Below, one piece after another: positions 1 to 8,559 of a stretch of 41,545 nt of DNA. This DNA is from an uncultured Anaerotignum sp. (GTDB lineage: Bacteria; Bacillota; Clostridia; Lachnospirales; Anaerotignaceae), in contig NZ_CAJMDQ010000010.1 in the NCBI RefSeq assembly GCF_905212195.1, positions 1 to 41,545 on the forward strand. The letters run 5' to 3'. The notes under the pieces are model-generated. The model was not told the origin of the DNA. It did no database searches and saw only the letters and a program-made list of their open reading frames with translations. The position numbers were made by a program, and so were the translations under genes. Every line of letters starts with the position of its first letter. Position 1 is the stretch's first letter.

Positions 1-224
1 ATGGCGGCGCCGATTCGCTGGCTCATTTCCGCCGCTGCCGCCTTTGTAAAAGTCACCACCAGCAAACGGTCAATATCCAGCGGTTCTTCTTCGGCTGTAA
101 TCCGCTGAATGATACGCTCTACCAATACGGCTGTTTTGCCGCTGCCTGCCGCCGCGGAAACGAGAATATCGCTTCCTCTGGCATCAATGGCTTCTTTCTG
201 CTGTGTTGTCCACTTTGCTCCCAC
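1..224 (-). CDS. addA: AddA helicase-nuclease subunit, N-terminal fragment
   Basis: This is the beginning of the AddA subunit of the AddAB double-strand-break repair helicase-nuclease; the gene runs off the left edge. About 74 residues are visible. They begin near WTTQQKEAIDARGSDILVSA and contain the Walker A motif AAAGSGKTAVLVERI, followed by VVTFTKAAAAEM, the UvrD-like motif Ia. This arrangement is typical of the AddA N-terminus. The proposed start is a GTG at 222-224 with GAGGTGA about six bases upstream. An overlapping ATGAGGTGA just before it gives only two codons. AddB, which usually precedes AddA, is not in this position; an unknown 192-aa gene is there instead, 21 bases upstream. Confidence 0.88.
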   Translation of the reverse strand, partial: MGAKWTTQQKEAIDARGSDILVSAAAGSGKTAVLVERIIQRITAEEEPLDIDRLLVVTFTKAAAAEMSQRIGAA

Positions 225-245
225 GCTGTTTCACCTCATCTTTTC

Positions 246-824
246 TTACGAACCAGACGCCTTTTGCAGCCGGATATGAAAAGGAACATACCCCACAAAA
301 GACGCCATAAAGCTACTGTAAGAATTATACCAGAAGTTCAGCAAAAACGCCAACGTCTGCGGGGTCATCTCCATGGTATGAAAGAGATACCTCGCCGTGG
401 TGCGGGCAAATAAATCCGCAAAGCCGCTTTGATACAGACTGGCGCAGCGATATAGGATATCTGCCATCTGCCTTTCTTTTTCGTCCAGTTCATAGACCCT
501 TGCCATTGCCGCAGACATTTCCTCCCAATCCAGTTGTTTTTTCCGTCGCCGCACCACACGAATGGTATGATGGATGCCAGCCAGCTTGAAAAACCGCTTG
601 CCGCTTTCCAAATCCAGTCGTTCCACATTGGCTCTGAAATAATTCTCCCGACTGAAATCCAGCAAAAACATTTCATAGCCATCAGCAACGGTACTTTCGA
701 TACACTGCATGTAATATGCTTCATAAAAAGGTGTTTCCTGTGCCGCTCTGGAAAGATAGCTTTCTTTCTGCCCTTCCAGATAAAGGGTAACAGGGTCCTG
801 TTTCTGTCTGATATGTAACTGCAT
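246..824 (-). CDS. Conserved-looking protein of unknown function (192 aa)
   Basis: I do not recognise this family. The frame is open to 929, but the ATG at 822-824 (MQLHIRQKQDP) has AGAAGGAGG eight bases upstream. The longer form would also run through the terminator at 902-936. The protein is soluble-looking, rich in aromatic residues and Arg/Glu, and has no signal peptide or metal-binding cluster. A basic stretch (RVVRRRKKQ, near residue 105) is followed by helical sequence. The C-terminal part (LAFLLNFWYNSYSSFMASFVGYVPF) is hydrophobic and aromatic but interrupted, so it is not a clear membrane helix. The gene lies 21 bases upstream of addA in the same direction and is probably co-transcribed with it, which hints at a DNA-repair link but does not prove one. 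Confidence 0.7.
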   Translation of the reverse strand: MQLHIRQKQDPVTLYLEGQKESYLSRAAQETPFYEAYYMQCIESTVADGYEMFLLDFSRENYFRANVERLDLESGKRFFKLAGIHHTIRVVRRRKKQLDWEEMSAAMARVYELDEKERQMADILYRCASLYQSGFADLFARTTARYLFHTMEMTPQTLAFLLNFWYNSYSSFMASFVGYVPFHIRLQKASGS

Positions 825-901
825 GAAAATTCCTCCTTCTTTTTCTATTGTAAAAGAAAGCAGACCTGTCCATGGGGAATTTTCACCGCAAATGACAACA
901 A

Positions 902-936
902 AAAAAGAGTGTTTTCGCATAGGAAACACTCTTTTT
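902..936 (-). terminator. Rho-independent terminator after the Cys-rich gene
   Basis: A perfect 13-bp stem (902-914 pairing with 924-936, core GAGTGTTT/AAACACTC) with a 9-base loop. On the minus strand it ends in a run of seven T. It separates the small cysteine-rich gene from the 192-aa gene. Confidence 0.85.
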
Positions 937-996
937 GAGAGAACAGGCGGCTGTGCACCGCCGCCTGCTTTTTGTACTGTCTGATCCCTGAGGGTA

Positions 997-1188
997 TCAG
1001 CAGTTACCGCAGTTGTTCAGCTGACCGCCGCAGTTGTTGTTGCCGCAGCAGCACAGCAGGATCAGAATCCACAGCCAGGAATTGTCATTGCCACAGCCGC
1101 AGTTGCTGTTGTTGTTATTGCCGCACAGGCACAACAGCAGAATTACCCAAATGAAACTGTCATTACCGCAACCACCAAATCCACACAT
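997..1188 (-). CDS. Small Cys/Gly/Asn-rich repeat protein (63 aa)
   Basis: A 63-residue protein with 12 cysteines and many Gly and Asn. Similar clostridial sequences are often given the borrowed name 'chorion class high-cysteine protein'; their role is not known to me. It holds two copies of one unit: GND, then a short Trp-containing hydrophobic segment (FIWVILLLC, LWILILLC), then clustered Cys and CGNNN. The hydrophobic segments could insert in a membrane, and the cysteines could bind metal or cross-link. The ATG at 1186-1188 has AAGGAGG 10 bases upstream. The ribosome binding site lies in a stem of the leader (1192-1250), and a strong terminator follows, so the gene is probably its own transcription unit or is attenuated from upstream. 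Confidence 0.75.
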   Translation of the reverse strand: MCGFGGCGNDSFIWVILLLCLCGNNNNSNCGCGNDNSWLWILILLCCCGNNNCGGQLNNCGNC

Positions 1189-1191
1189 AAT

Positions 1192-1250
1192 AAAAATACC
1201 TCCTTAAGTAAATTGTATCGACTTACAATTTAATCTTATGAGGTATTTTT
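1192..1250 (-). promoter_or_regulatory. Two-hairpin leader that pairs with the ribosome binding site
   Basis: An 11-bp perfect inverted repeat (1192-1202 with 1240-1250, AAAAATACCTC/GAGGTATTTTT) encloses an 8-bp hairpin (1209-1216 with 1225-1232, TAAATTGT/ACAATTTA). On the minus-strand transcript the AAGGAGGT of the 63-aa gene forms part of the closing stem and is followed by five U. The structure could hide the ribosome binding site. Because a U-run follows the stem, it could also act as a terminator or attenuator for transcription coming from the 90-aa gene. Confidence 0.55.
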
Positions 1251-1279
1251 TGCTTTCTTGCCTGTCTACTTAAAATTTT

Positions 1280-1552
1280 TTATCGGGGAAGCTGCAGATC
1301 GGAAACCAGAATGTCCACAGTAAAACCACCCATTTCGTCCATGAGGCTCACCATGGTGATATGTTCCGCATCATGGAAGTACAACAGATGGCTCATGCCT
1401 TTTTCCACTGCCAGTGCCTGATTTTCCTCCAGACCTTCCAGCTGGCTTTCCAGCACTTCCATCCCTGCCGCCAGATACGCTCTGGCAATACGCGCCGCTG
1501 TTTCCTGTCCATCCGGATGGGCAGCAAAAACTGCCTTTACTTTCTGTTCCAT
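1280..1552 (-). CDS. Small protein resembling a class II tRNA synthetase anticodon-binding domain
   Basis: A 90-aa protein. Its pattern resembles the alpha/beta anticodon-binding domain (HGTP_anticodon) of histidyl-, prolyl- and threonyl-tRNA synthetases: residues near 11-33 form an 'A..IA..L...GM.V' helix, and residues 45-70 read QALAVEKGMSHLLYFHDAEHITM. No catalytic synthetase domain is attached, so any tRNA-related role is inference from shape alone. The ATG at 1550-1552 has GAGG about 10 bases upstream. It follows nrdR by 18 bases and is probably in the same transcript. The leader structure at 1192-1250 lies directly downstream. Confidence 0.65.
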   Translation of the reverse strand: MEQKVKAVFAAHPDGQETAARIARAYLAAGMEVLESQLEGLEENQALAVEKGMSHLLYFHDAEHITMVSLMDEMGGFTVDILVSDLQLPR

Positions 1553-1570
1553 ATTGTGCCGCCTCTTTTC

Positions 1571-2038
1571 TCAGGAATTGCCGTTCTTTTCATGGAGCAT
1601 TTTTTCCAGTTCGTCAATAAAACTGTTGATGTCCTTAAACTGACGGTATACGGATGCGAAGCGTACATAAGCCACTTCGTCCAGATCTTTCAGCCGTTCA
1701 ATGACCATATTGCCCAGCTGTTTGCTTTCCACTTCTCTTTCACCGCTGCCTGCCAGTGTGTTTTCAATATCATCCACCAGCTTCTGAATCTGCTGGGCGG
1801 TGACAGGGCGTTTATTGCAGGATTTCATGATCCCGTTCTGAAGTTTTGCCTTATCAAAAATTTCTCTTGTGCCGTCACGTTTGATGACGGTAATGGGAAT
1901 CATATCCACCCTTTCATATGTGGTAAAACGCTTGCCGCATTTTTCGCAGACTCTGCGGCGGCGAATCACGGAATTATCGTCCTGTGCGCGGGAATCGATT
2001 ACCTTCGTATCCGCAAAATTACAAAAAGGACATTTCAT
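1571..2038 (-). CDS. nrdR: Transcriptional repressor NrdR
   Basis: A nucleotide-sensing repressor of ribonucleotide reductase genes, 155 aa, the usual family length. The N-terminal zinc ribbon is visible as CPFC near residues 3-6 and CEKCGKRF near 31-38. The ATP-cone domain begins at about residue 46 (PITVIKRDGTREIFDKAKL) and binds ATP or dATP. The start chosen is the ATG at 2036-2038 (MKCPFC, the invariant NrdR beginning), with AGGAGGAGG eight bases upstream; the frame is open nine codons further. It lies 615 bases from nrdD, its probable target, whose promoter carries two NrdR-type boxes. Confidence 0.95.
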   Translation of the reverse strand: MKCPFCNFADTKVIDSRAQDDNSVIRRRRVCEKCGKRFTTYERVDMIPITVIKRDGTREIFDKAKLQNGIMKSCNKRPVTAQQIQKLVDDIENTLAGSGEREVESKQLGNMVIERLKDLDEVAYVRFASVYRQFKDINSFIDELEKMLHEKNGNS

Positions 2039-2129
2039 GCCCAATCCTCCTCCTGTGTTTCTCAATTTCTTTGGTTTTTAGTATAAAGCAGAACAGCCCG
2101 CAGGTCAAGCACAAAGGGCAGTTTCTGTC

Positions 2130-2393
2130 CTATAGGGTCTCATCCCGTTCCATGCTGTCCGCATCCACTTCCACCAGTATAATATCGTCCCCGATACGAC
2201 GGATACATCGCCATGGGATATAATAGGCTCTGCCTCTGCCAAAAGGGTTCCATCGGCAGCCTTCTAAAGGGATAATCAGCGTACGTATCTTCCCGGAAGG
2301 AATATCCAGTTCCAAGTCTCCCACAAAGCCCAATCGTCTGCCATCACAAATGTTGATGACTTCTTTTTCCTGCAAATCGGAGAATTTTTCCAT
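2130..2393 (-). CDS. YlmC/YmxH family PRC-barrel protein
   Basis: An 87-aa single-domain protein of the YlmC/YmxH family found in spore-forming Firmicutes. The PRC-barrel fold shows in FSDLQEKEVINICDGRRLG followed by the DLELD...GKIRTLIIPL strand pattern. The C-terminal half (YYIPWRCIRRIGDDIILVE) is the typical 'PW..I..IG.D.ILV' segment. The ATG at 2391-2393 has AAGGAGG nine bases upstream. The exact function is unsettled; family members are linked to sporulation by their distribution and expression. It is divergent from nrdD across a 260-bp control region and lies 91 bases upstream of nrdR, in the same direction. Confidence 0.85.
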   Translation of the reverse strand: MEKFSDLQEKEVINICDGRRLGFVGDLELDIPSGKIRTLIIPLEGCRWNPFGRGRAYYIPWRCIRRIGDDIILVEVDADSMERDETL

Positions 2394-2482
2394 TGACTTT
2401 TCCTCCTTTTTGGTCTTATTTTACTTTATGCCTTCCTTACAAAAATACTTGCACAAAATTACAAAAGTGTGACTTTTGCCCC

Positions 2483-2511
2483 TTGACGCTCTATAGAAAT
2501 CGTAATACAAT
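2483..2511 (+). promoter_or_regulatory. Sigma-A promoter of nrdDG
   Basis: TTGACG at 2483-2488, a 17-base spacer and TACAAT at 2506-2511. This is close to the housekeeping consensus and faces nrdD, whose ATG is 143 bases downstream. NrdR-type box 1 overlaps the -10 element. Confidence 0.8.
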
Positions 2512-2551
2512 ATATGCACGATATCACCGCACAAAAATCAATATATTGTAT
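2505..2551 (+). promoter_or_regulatory. Two NrdR-type boxes 31 bp apart
   Basis: The core CAATATATTG at 2539-2548 matches the NrdR box core CwATATATwG perfectly. A second copy, CAATATATGC at 2508-2517, matches at eight of ten core positions and overlaps the -10 hexamer. The two are offset by exactly 31 bp, the three-turn spacing known for paired NrdR boxes. With nrdR nearby, repression of nrdDG by NrdR is the straightforward reading. Confidence 0.75.
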
Positions 2552-2653
2552 TTCTATGAATTCGAAAAGCCCATGGTTTCAGTCATGGCGCTCTGTGCGG
2601 ACGAAAAAAACTTACAACCGATCAGGTGGAATGAGGCAGAAAGAGGGATTGAC

Positions 2654-5002
2654 ATGATTACAACGATTACGAAACGAGATGGACGTGTGGCTTATTTTGA
2701 CATCAATAAAATCGCCAATGCCATCGAAAAAGCCTTTCAGGCAACCAGCGGTGCAAAAAGCTATGCAACTTGTCTGGAAATGGCTCAGGAAGTATCTGAT
2801 TATTTTGAAAATGAAAATATGGATTCCCCTTCTGTAGAACAAATTCAGGACAGAGTGGAACGGGTGCTCATTGACCATGGCTTTGTACAGACTGCAAAAG
2901 CCTATATCTTGTATCGTGCGGAACGTACCCGTATCCGTAACATGAATGACCGTCTGATGAAAACATTCGAAGACATCACATACAAAGATGCAACAGACAG
3001 TGATATCAAGCGTGAAAACGCCAATATCGACGGCAATACAGCCATGGGTTCCATGCTGAAATACGGCTCTGAAGGGGCAAAACATTTCTACGAATCCTAT
3101 GTGCTGAACCCCAAACACTCTGAAGCACACCGCAATGGGGATATTCACATCCATGACCTGGATTTCTATACCCTGACCACAACATGTTGTCAGATTGACC
3201 TGCTGAAACTGTTTGAAGGCGGTTTCTCCACAGGTCACGGCGTACTGAGAGAACCCAACAGCATTGCAAGCTATGCTTCTCTGGCATGTATCGCCATCCA
3301 GTCTAACCAGAACGACCAGCACGGCGGTCAGTCTGTACCCAACTTTGATTACAGCATGGCGCCCGGTGTTGCAAAAACATACAAAAAACGCTATCGTTCC
3401 AATCTGGCTTCCCTTATCGAAGTCATGGACAGCGAAGAACACGCAAAGGCCATGAAAGAAGCTTTTGTGAAACTGGAAGACATGGGTCTGGTGCCTACAC
3501 TGGACAAAAACGAAACATATGATGCCGAAGAAGCTAAACTGGCAGAAGAAATCGGTATTCCTACAGAAATCTATCAGAAAGCACATGCTTTCACTGTGAA
3601 AAAATCCACAGAAGAAACAGACAAAGAAACATATCAGGCAATGGAAGCGCTGCTGCACAACCTGAACACCATGCACAGCCGTGCCGGCGCACAGACACCA
3701 TTCTCCTCCATCAACTATGGTATGGACACTTCCACAGAAGCCAGAATGGTTATGAAAAACATGCTGCTGGTAACAGAAGCAGGCCTTGGCGACGGGGAAA
3801 CAGCTATCTTCCCTATCCAGATTTTCCGTGTAAAAGAAGGCGTCAACTTCAATCCCGGTGAACCTAACTACGACCTGTTCAAACTGGCATGCCGTGTCAG
3901 CGCAAAGCGTCTGTTCCCCAACTTCTCTTTCCAGGATGCACCTTTCAACCTGAAATACTACAAAGAAGGTCATCCCGAAACAGAAATCGCATACATGGGC
4001 TGCCGTACACGTGTTATGGCAAATGTCCATGACCCCGAAAAAGAAATCACTCCGGGCAGAGGCAACCTGAGCTTCACCAGCATCAACCTGCCCAGAATCG
4101 CTATTATGGCAAACAAGAACATTGACTGGTTCTTCAACGAACTGGATCGTAAAATGGATCTGGTTGTGGAACAGCTGTTGGAACGTTTCGAAATCCAGGC
4201 AAAGAAAAAAGTACACAACTATCCTTTCCTCATGGGCGAAGGTATCTGGATTGACAGCGATAAACTGGGCTGCAATGACGAAGTCCGCGAAGTGCTGAAA
4301 AACGGCACTCTTTCCGTTGGCTTCATCGGTCTGGCAGAAGCGCTGAAAGCTCTTATCGGCGTACACCACGGCGAAAGCGAAGTGGCACAGAACCTTGGTC
4401 TGGACATCATCAGCCACATGCGCAACCGTCTGGATGCACTGTCCCAGAAAACAAAACTGAACTTTACCCTGCTGGCAACACCTGCGGAAGGTCTGTCCGG
4501 CAGATTTGTAGAAATCGACCGAAAACGCTTCGGCTCCATCGAAGGCGTGACCGATCGGGAATACTATACAAACAGTTTCCACATTCCTGTATACTACCCT
4601 ATCAGCGCTTATAAGAAAATCCAGCTGGAAGCACCTTATCACGCACTGACAAACGCAGGTCACATCACTTATGTGGAACTGGATGGTGATCCGTCCACAA
4701 ACCTGGATGCTTTTGAAAAGATCATCCGTTACATGAAGGCCCAGGGCATTGGTTACGGCTCCATCAACCATCCCGTTGACCGCGACCCTATCTGCGGCTA
4801 TAACGGCATCATCGGCGACACTTGCCCGAAATGCGGCAGAAAAGAAGATGAAGGCGAAGTAGGCTTCCAGAGAATCCGTCGTATCACAGGCTATCTGGTA
4901 GGTACACTGGATCGTTTCAATAACGCAAAACGTGCGGAAGTACGCGACAGAGTAAAACATTCCATCGTAACAGAAGTAAAACTGACACCAAAGGAAGATT
5001 AA
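2654..5002 (+). CDS. nrdD: Anaerobic ribonucleoside-triphosphate reductase
   Basis: An oxygen-sensitive glycyl-radical enzyme that reduces ribonucleoside triphosphates to deoxyribonucleotides; 782 aa. An N-terminal ATP-cone (ITKRDGRVAYFDINKIANAI, residues 5-24 onward) is the allosteric activity domain. The catalytic barrel begins near 'IHIHDLDFYTLTTTCCQIDL'. The C-terminus has the zinc site (CGYNGIIGDTCPKCG) and the glycyl radical loop RITGYLVG, with the radical Gly near residue 746. The frame is open back to 2393, but translation most likely starts at the ATG at 2654-2656, after AGAGGG and downstream of the promoter. nrdG follows one base after the stop. The leader is about 140 bases and carries NrdR-type boxes. 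Confidence 0.96.
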   Translation: MITTITKRDGRVAYFDINKIANAIEKAFQATSGAKSYATCLEMAQEVSDYFENENMDSPSVEQIQDRVERVLIDHGFVQTAKAYILYRAERTRIRNMNDRLMKTFEDITYKDATDSDIKRENANIDGNTAMGSMLKYGSEGAKHFYESYVLNPKHSEAHRNGDIHIHDLDFYTLTTTCCQIDLLKLFEGGFSTGHGVLREPNSIASYASLACIAIQSNQNDQHGGQSVPNFDYSMAPGVAKTYKKRYRSNLASLIEVMDSEEHAKAMKEAFVKLEDMGLVPTLDKNETYDAEEAKLAEEIGIPTEIYQKAHAFTVKKSTEETDKETYQAMEALLHNLNTMHSRAGAQTPFSSINYGMDTSTEARMVMKNMLLVTEAGLGDGETAIFPIQIFRVKEGVNFNPGEPNYDLFKLACRVSAKRLFPNFSFQDAPFNLKYYKEGHPETEIAYMGCRTRVMANVHDPEKEITPGRGNLSFTSINLPRIAIMANKNIDWFFNELDRKMDLVVEQLLERFEIQAKKKVHNYPFLMGEGIWIDSDKLGCNDEVREVLKNGTLSVGFIGLAEALKALIGVHHGESEVAQNLGLDIISHMRNRLDALSQKTKLNFTLLATPAEGLSGRFVEIDRKRFGSIEGVTDREYYTNSFHIPVYYPISAYKKIQLEAPYHALTNAGHITYVELDGDPSTNLDAFEKIIRYMKAQGIGYGSINHPVDRDPICGYNGIIGDTCPKCGRKEDEGEVGFQRIRRITGYLVGTLDRFNNAKRAEVRDRVKHSIVTEVKLTPKED

Positions 5003-5003
5003 T

Positions 5004-5501
5004 ATGAGAATCAAAATCAGCGGCGTTGTCAACGATTCCATCGTTGACGGCGCAGGCTTTCGCTTAACGGTATTCACACAAGGCTGCCATCACAACTGTC
5101 CAGGCTGTCACAACCCTCAGACTCATGACCCAGAAGGCGGTTTCTGGTCTGACACGGAAGATATTCTGAACGTAGTGGCAGAAAATCCCCTGCTGGACGG
5201 TATCACCCTTTCTGGTGGTGATCCCATGGAACAGCCTGCTCCCTGCACTGCTCTTGCAGAAGGCGCACATAAAATGGGACTGAACGTCTGGACTTACACC
5301 GGCTACACTTGGGAAGCCCTTCTGGAAGAAAACAATCCAGAACGGATGGCACTCCTTCAAAACACTGATGTTCTGGTGGATGGGCCTTTTCTCATGGATC
5401 AGCGTTCTTTGGAATTGCGATTCAAAGGCAGCAAAAACCAGCGTACTATCGACGTAAAAAAATCACTGGAAACAGGCAAAATCGTCCTTTGGGATAACTA
5501 A
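5004..5501 (+). CDS. nrdG: Anaerobic ribonucleotide reductase activating enzyme
   Basis: A radical-SAM activase that puts the glycyl radical on NrdD; 165 aa, normal for the family. The 4Fe-4S cluster motif CHHNCPGC is at residues 28-35, so the cysteines are C28, C32 and C35. The SAM-binding GGDPME motif lies near residue 72. The ATG at 5004 follows the nrdD stop by one base, and its ribosome binding site (AAGGAAG) is inside the end of nrdD, so the two are translationally linked. A strong terminator follows at 5533-5574. Confidence 0.96.
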   Translation: MRIKISGVVNDSIVDGAGFRLTVFTQGCHHNCPGCHNPQTHDPEGGFWSDTEDILNVVAENPLLDGITLSGGDPMEQPAPCTALAEGAHKMGLNVWTYTGYTWEALLEENNPERMALLQNTDVLVDGPFLMDQRSLELRFKGSKNQRTIDVKKSLETGKIVLWDN

Positions 5502-5532
5502 GTCAACTCACCATAAAATTTATATAGAAACA

Positions 5533-5574
5533 AAAAAGCACAAAATCTCTTGCAAAAGAAATTTTGTGCTTTTT
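5533..5574. terminator. Bidirectional terminator between nrdG and the his operon
   Basis: A 14-bp perfect stem, 5533-5546 with 5561-5574 (AAAAAGCACAAAAT/ATTTTGTGCTTTTT). T-runs on both strands let it stop nrdDG from the left and the his operon from the right. Confidence 0.88.
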
Positions 5575-5583
5575 CTATTTTGT

Positions 5584-6402
5584 TTAATCTAAAGGAATTT
5601 CCTTCATGCCTTCCGGCGTCCAGATTTTTGTATAACGAAAACCAAATTCCCGACAAGCCTGTGCCACTTCTCCAAAGGCAAAACCAATGGAATCACAGTC
5701 ATGGCTGTCGCTGGAAAGAACAATCTCCCCGCCCCGTTTCTGCAATTCTTTCAGCAGTCCATAGGAGGGATAAGGTTCTGTTCTGAGTCCACGATACATG
5801 GCGCCTGTGTTGATTTCGAAAGGCACCCCTGTACCCAGCAGTTCCTCCATAGCTTCCAACGCCAGAAAACGATAGGCTTTTTCGTCCATATCAAAATATT
5901 TATTTCCTTCGTTAAACTTGGAAATCAAGTCAAAATGCCCGATGATATCCGGTTTTGTTTTCGCTACTACCTGGGCTTCTGCTTCAAAGTAAGCAGCAGC
6001 ATATTTCAGAAAATCACCGCTGAAAAACTCCCGCACAATGGCGTTTGTTCTTTCTTCAGATTCATCTACAGTATGGTACAGCCCGTCTTTGTACACATAA
6101 TGAGTGGAACCAATGACATAGTCATAAATATCTGTCGGTTCCGTAGAAAAACAATCCTGTTCCACACCGGCGTAAACTTCCATTTTTCCGGCATATTCCG
6201 CTTTCACAGCAGCCACATCCCGCAGATAATTCTGGATATTTTCTCTGGACATGCAGTAGCTTTCGTCAAAGTCCGTATAGCCATGACCGGAGAACCCCAG
6301 ATGGGTAAATCCTTTGTCAAAAGCGGCTTTTGCCATTTCCGCCACCGTATTTTTGCCGTCACAATATTTCGTATGGGTATGATAATTGGCTTTTGGTATC
6401 AT
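5584..6402 (-). CDS. hisK: PHP-type histidinol-phosphatase
   Basis: Removes phosphate from L-histidinol phosphate, the next-to-last step in histidine synthesis; 272 aa. The PHP fold is marked by YHTHTKYCDG (metal-binding His8 and His10), GFSGHG, GVEQDC, the GSTHYV segment and the C-terminal SSDSHD metal site. Its first ATG overlaps the hisIE stop by four bases (ATGA), so it is the last gene of the operon. The hisB here has only the dehydratase domain, so a separate phosphatase is required and this gene supplies it. The symbol could also be written hisJ, as naming of this family varies. Confidence 0.92.
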   Translation of the reverse strand: MIPKANYHTHTKYCDGKNTVAEMAKAAFDKGFTHLGFSGHGYTDFDESYCMSRENIQNYLRDVAAVKAEYAGKMEVYAGVEQDCFSTEPTDIYDYVIGSTHYVYKDGLYHTVDESEERTNAIVREFFSGDFLKYAAAYFEAEAQVVAKTKPDIIGHFDLISKFNEGNKYFDMDEKAYRFLALEAMEELLGTGVPFEINTGAMYRGLRTEPYPSYGLLKELQKRGGEIVLSSDSHDCDSIGFAFGEVAQACREFGFRYTKIWTPEGMKEIPLD

Positions 6403-7049
6403 TTTGTCATCTTCTCCTGTTTTACTTTATGGTCGATGATATGACGGGAAGCCAGTTCTTTCCGTACATCTTCCAGAGAAATGCCAGCTTCCACCATCAG
6501 TACAAGTACATGATACGCCAGATCCGCAATTTCGTAAATGGTTTCTTTTTTGTCCTCTGCCTTTGCGGCAATGATGACTTCTGTGGATTCTTCCCCTACT
6601 TTTTTCAAAATCTTGTCCAGACCTTTTTCAAAAAGGTATGTGGTGTAGGAACCTTCAGGCTTGTCGGCTTTTCTGCCTTCCAGCAGTTCCATAAGCCCAT
6701 CAATGGAAAATCCATGATTTTCTTCGCTCTGGTACACAGTTTCGTTGAAACAGGATTCTGTACCCAAATGGCAGGCAGGGCCGTCCTTCAGCACTTCCAC
6801 TGTCAGGGCATCTCTGTCACAGTCAGCGGTGATGCTGACAATATGCTGGAAATTACCGGAAGTTTCCCCTTTCCGCCACAATTCCTGACGGGAACGGGAC
6901 CAGAAGCAAGTCTTGCCTTCTTTCATGCTGATTTCCAGACTTTCCCGGTTCATGTAAGCAACTGTCAGGACTTTTTTGCTAAGGGCATCTACCACAACAG
7001 CAGGAATCAGCCCTTTTTCATCAAACTTCAATGTATTTATATCAAACAT
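6399..7049 (-). CDS. hisI: Bifunctional phosphoribosyl-AMP cyclohydrolase / phosphoribosyl-ATP pyrophosphatase
   Basis: A HisIE fusion of 216 aa catalysing steps 2 and 3 of histidine synthesis. The N-terminal cyclohydrolase domain (to about residue 110) shows VAYMNRESLEISMKEGKTCFWSRSR, GETSGNFQ and the metal-binding DCDRDALTVEV region. The C-terminal pyrophosphatase domain (about 120-205) shows SYTTYLFEKGLDKILKKVGEE, VIIAAKAED and ADLAYHVLVLM. The order I then E is the usual fused form. It lies 15 bases after hisF and overlaps hisK by four. Confidence 0.95.
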   Translation of the reverse strand: MFDINTLKFDEKGLIPAVVVDALSKKVLTVAYMNRESLEISMKEGKTCFWSRSRQELWRKGETSGNFQHIVSITADCDRDALTVEVLKDGPACHLGTESCFNETVYQSEENHGFSIDGLMELLEGRKADKPEGSYTTYLFEKGLDKILKKVGEESTEVIIAAKAEDKKETIYEIADLAYHVLVLMVEAGISLEDVRKELASRHIIDHKVKQEKMTK

Positions 7050-7064
7050 ACGTCCAATCTCCTT

Positions 7065-7819
<755 letters not shown>

Positions 7820-7823
<4 letters not shown>

Positions 7824-8545
7824 TTGCCTTCCCCCTTTGCCAGTTTTACGGCTTCTGCCAAATCAATATACCCTGTATACAAGGCTTTTCCCAGAATAGC
7901 GCCATACAGCCCCATTTTTTCCAGAGCCGCTACATCCTCCAAAGAAGAAACACCGCCGGATGCCACAATATCCATGTGGTATGTTTCGCCTAAGTGACGG
8001 TACAGTTCCAGATTGGTGCCTGAAAGCAGCCCGTCCTTGGAAATATCCGTACAAATGATGGTTTTCACGCCCATCTTTTCCAGCTTCTCACAAAAAGCGT
8101 CACAGGTCAGGGCAGAAACTTCTGTCCAGCCTTTGATGGCAACCATACCATCTTTGATGTCTACACCAACGGCAATTTTTTCGCCGTATTTTGCCACCAT
8201 ATTTTCCAGAAAATCCGGCTGGGTAATAGCCGCTGTCCCCAGAATTACACGGTATACGCCCGCATCCAGATATTTCTGAATGGTTTCTTCGGAGCGGATG
8301 CCGCCGCCAACTTCTGTTTTCAATCCGCTTTTTGCCACAATATCCCGAATGGTTTCCAGATTGGGTGTGGTGCCGTCTTTTGCACCTTCCAGATCCACCA
8401 GATGTAAATATTCCGCACCTGCTTTGGCAAAGGACTGCGCCACTGCCGCAGGATTGTCGCTATAAACGGTTTTCTGGGCATAGTCTCCACGCACCAGCCG
8501 CACCGCACAGCCTTCGATCAGATCAATGGCAGGAAAAATAAACAT
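7820..8545 (-). CDS. hisA: ProFAR isomerase
   Basis: Phosphoribosylformimino-5-aminoimidazole carboxamide ribotide isomerase, histidine step 4; 241 aa. The N-terminus FPAIDLIEGCAVRLVRGDY carries the catalytic Asp of the HisA barrel. CTDISKDGLLSGTN holds the second catalytic Asp. Phosphate loops are seen at EVGGGIRS and IVASGGVSSLED. The frame is open six codons upstream, but the ATG at 8543-8545 has GAGAGGAGGAAG correctly spaced, so the shorter start is chosen. It then begins 14 bases after hisH and overlaps hisF by four. Confidence 0.95.
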
Positions 8546-8559
8546 GCGCCTTCCTCCTC

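Noticed and set aside
2612..5077. Long antisense open frame of 821 codons across nrdD
   Set aside because: It mirrors the codon pattern of nrdD, has no binding site, and is Cys/Phe/His-rich nonsense. The opposite strand has all NrdD motifs.
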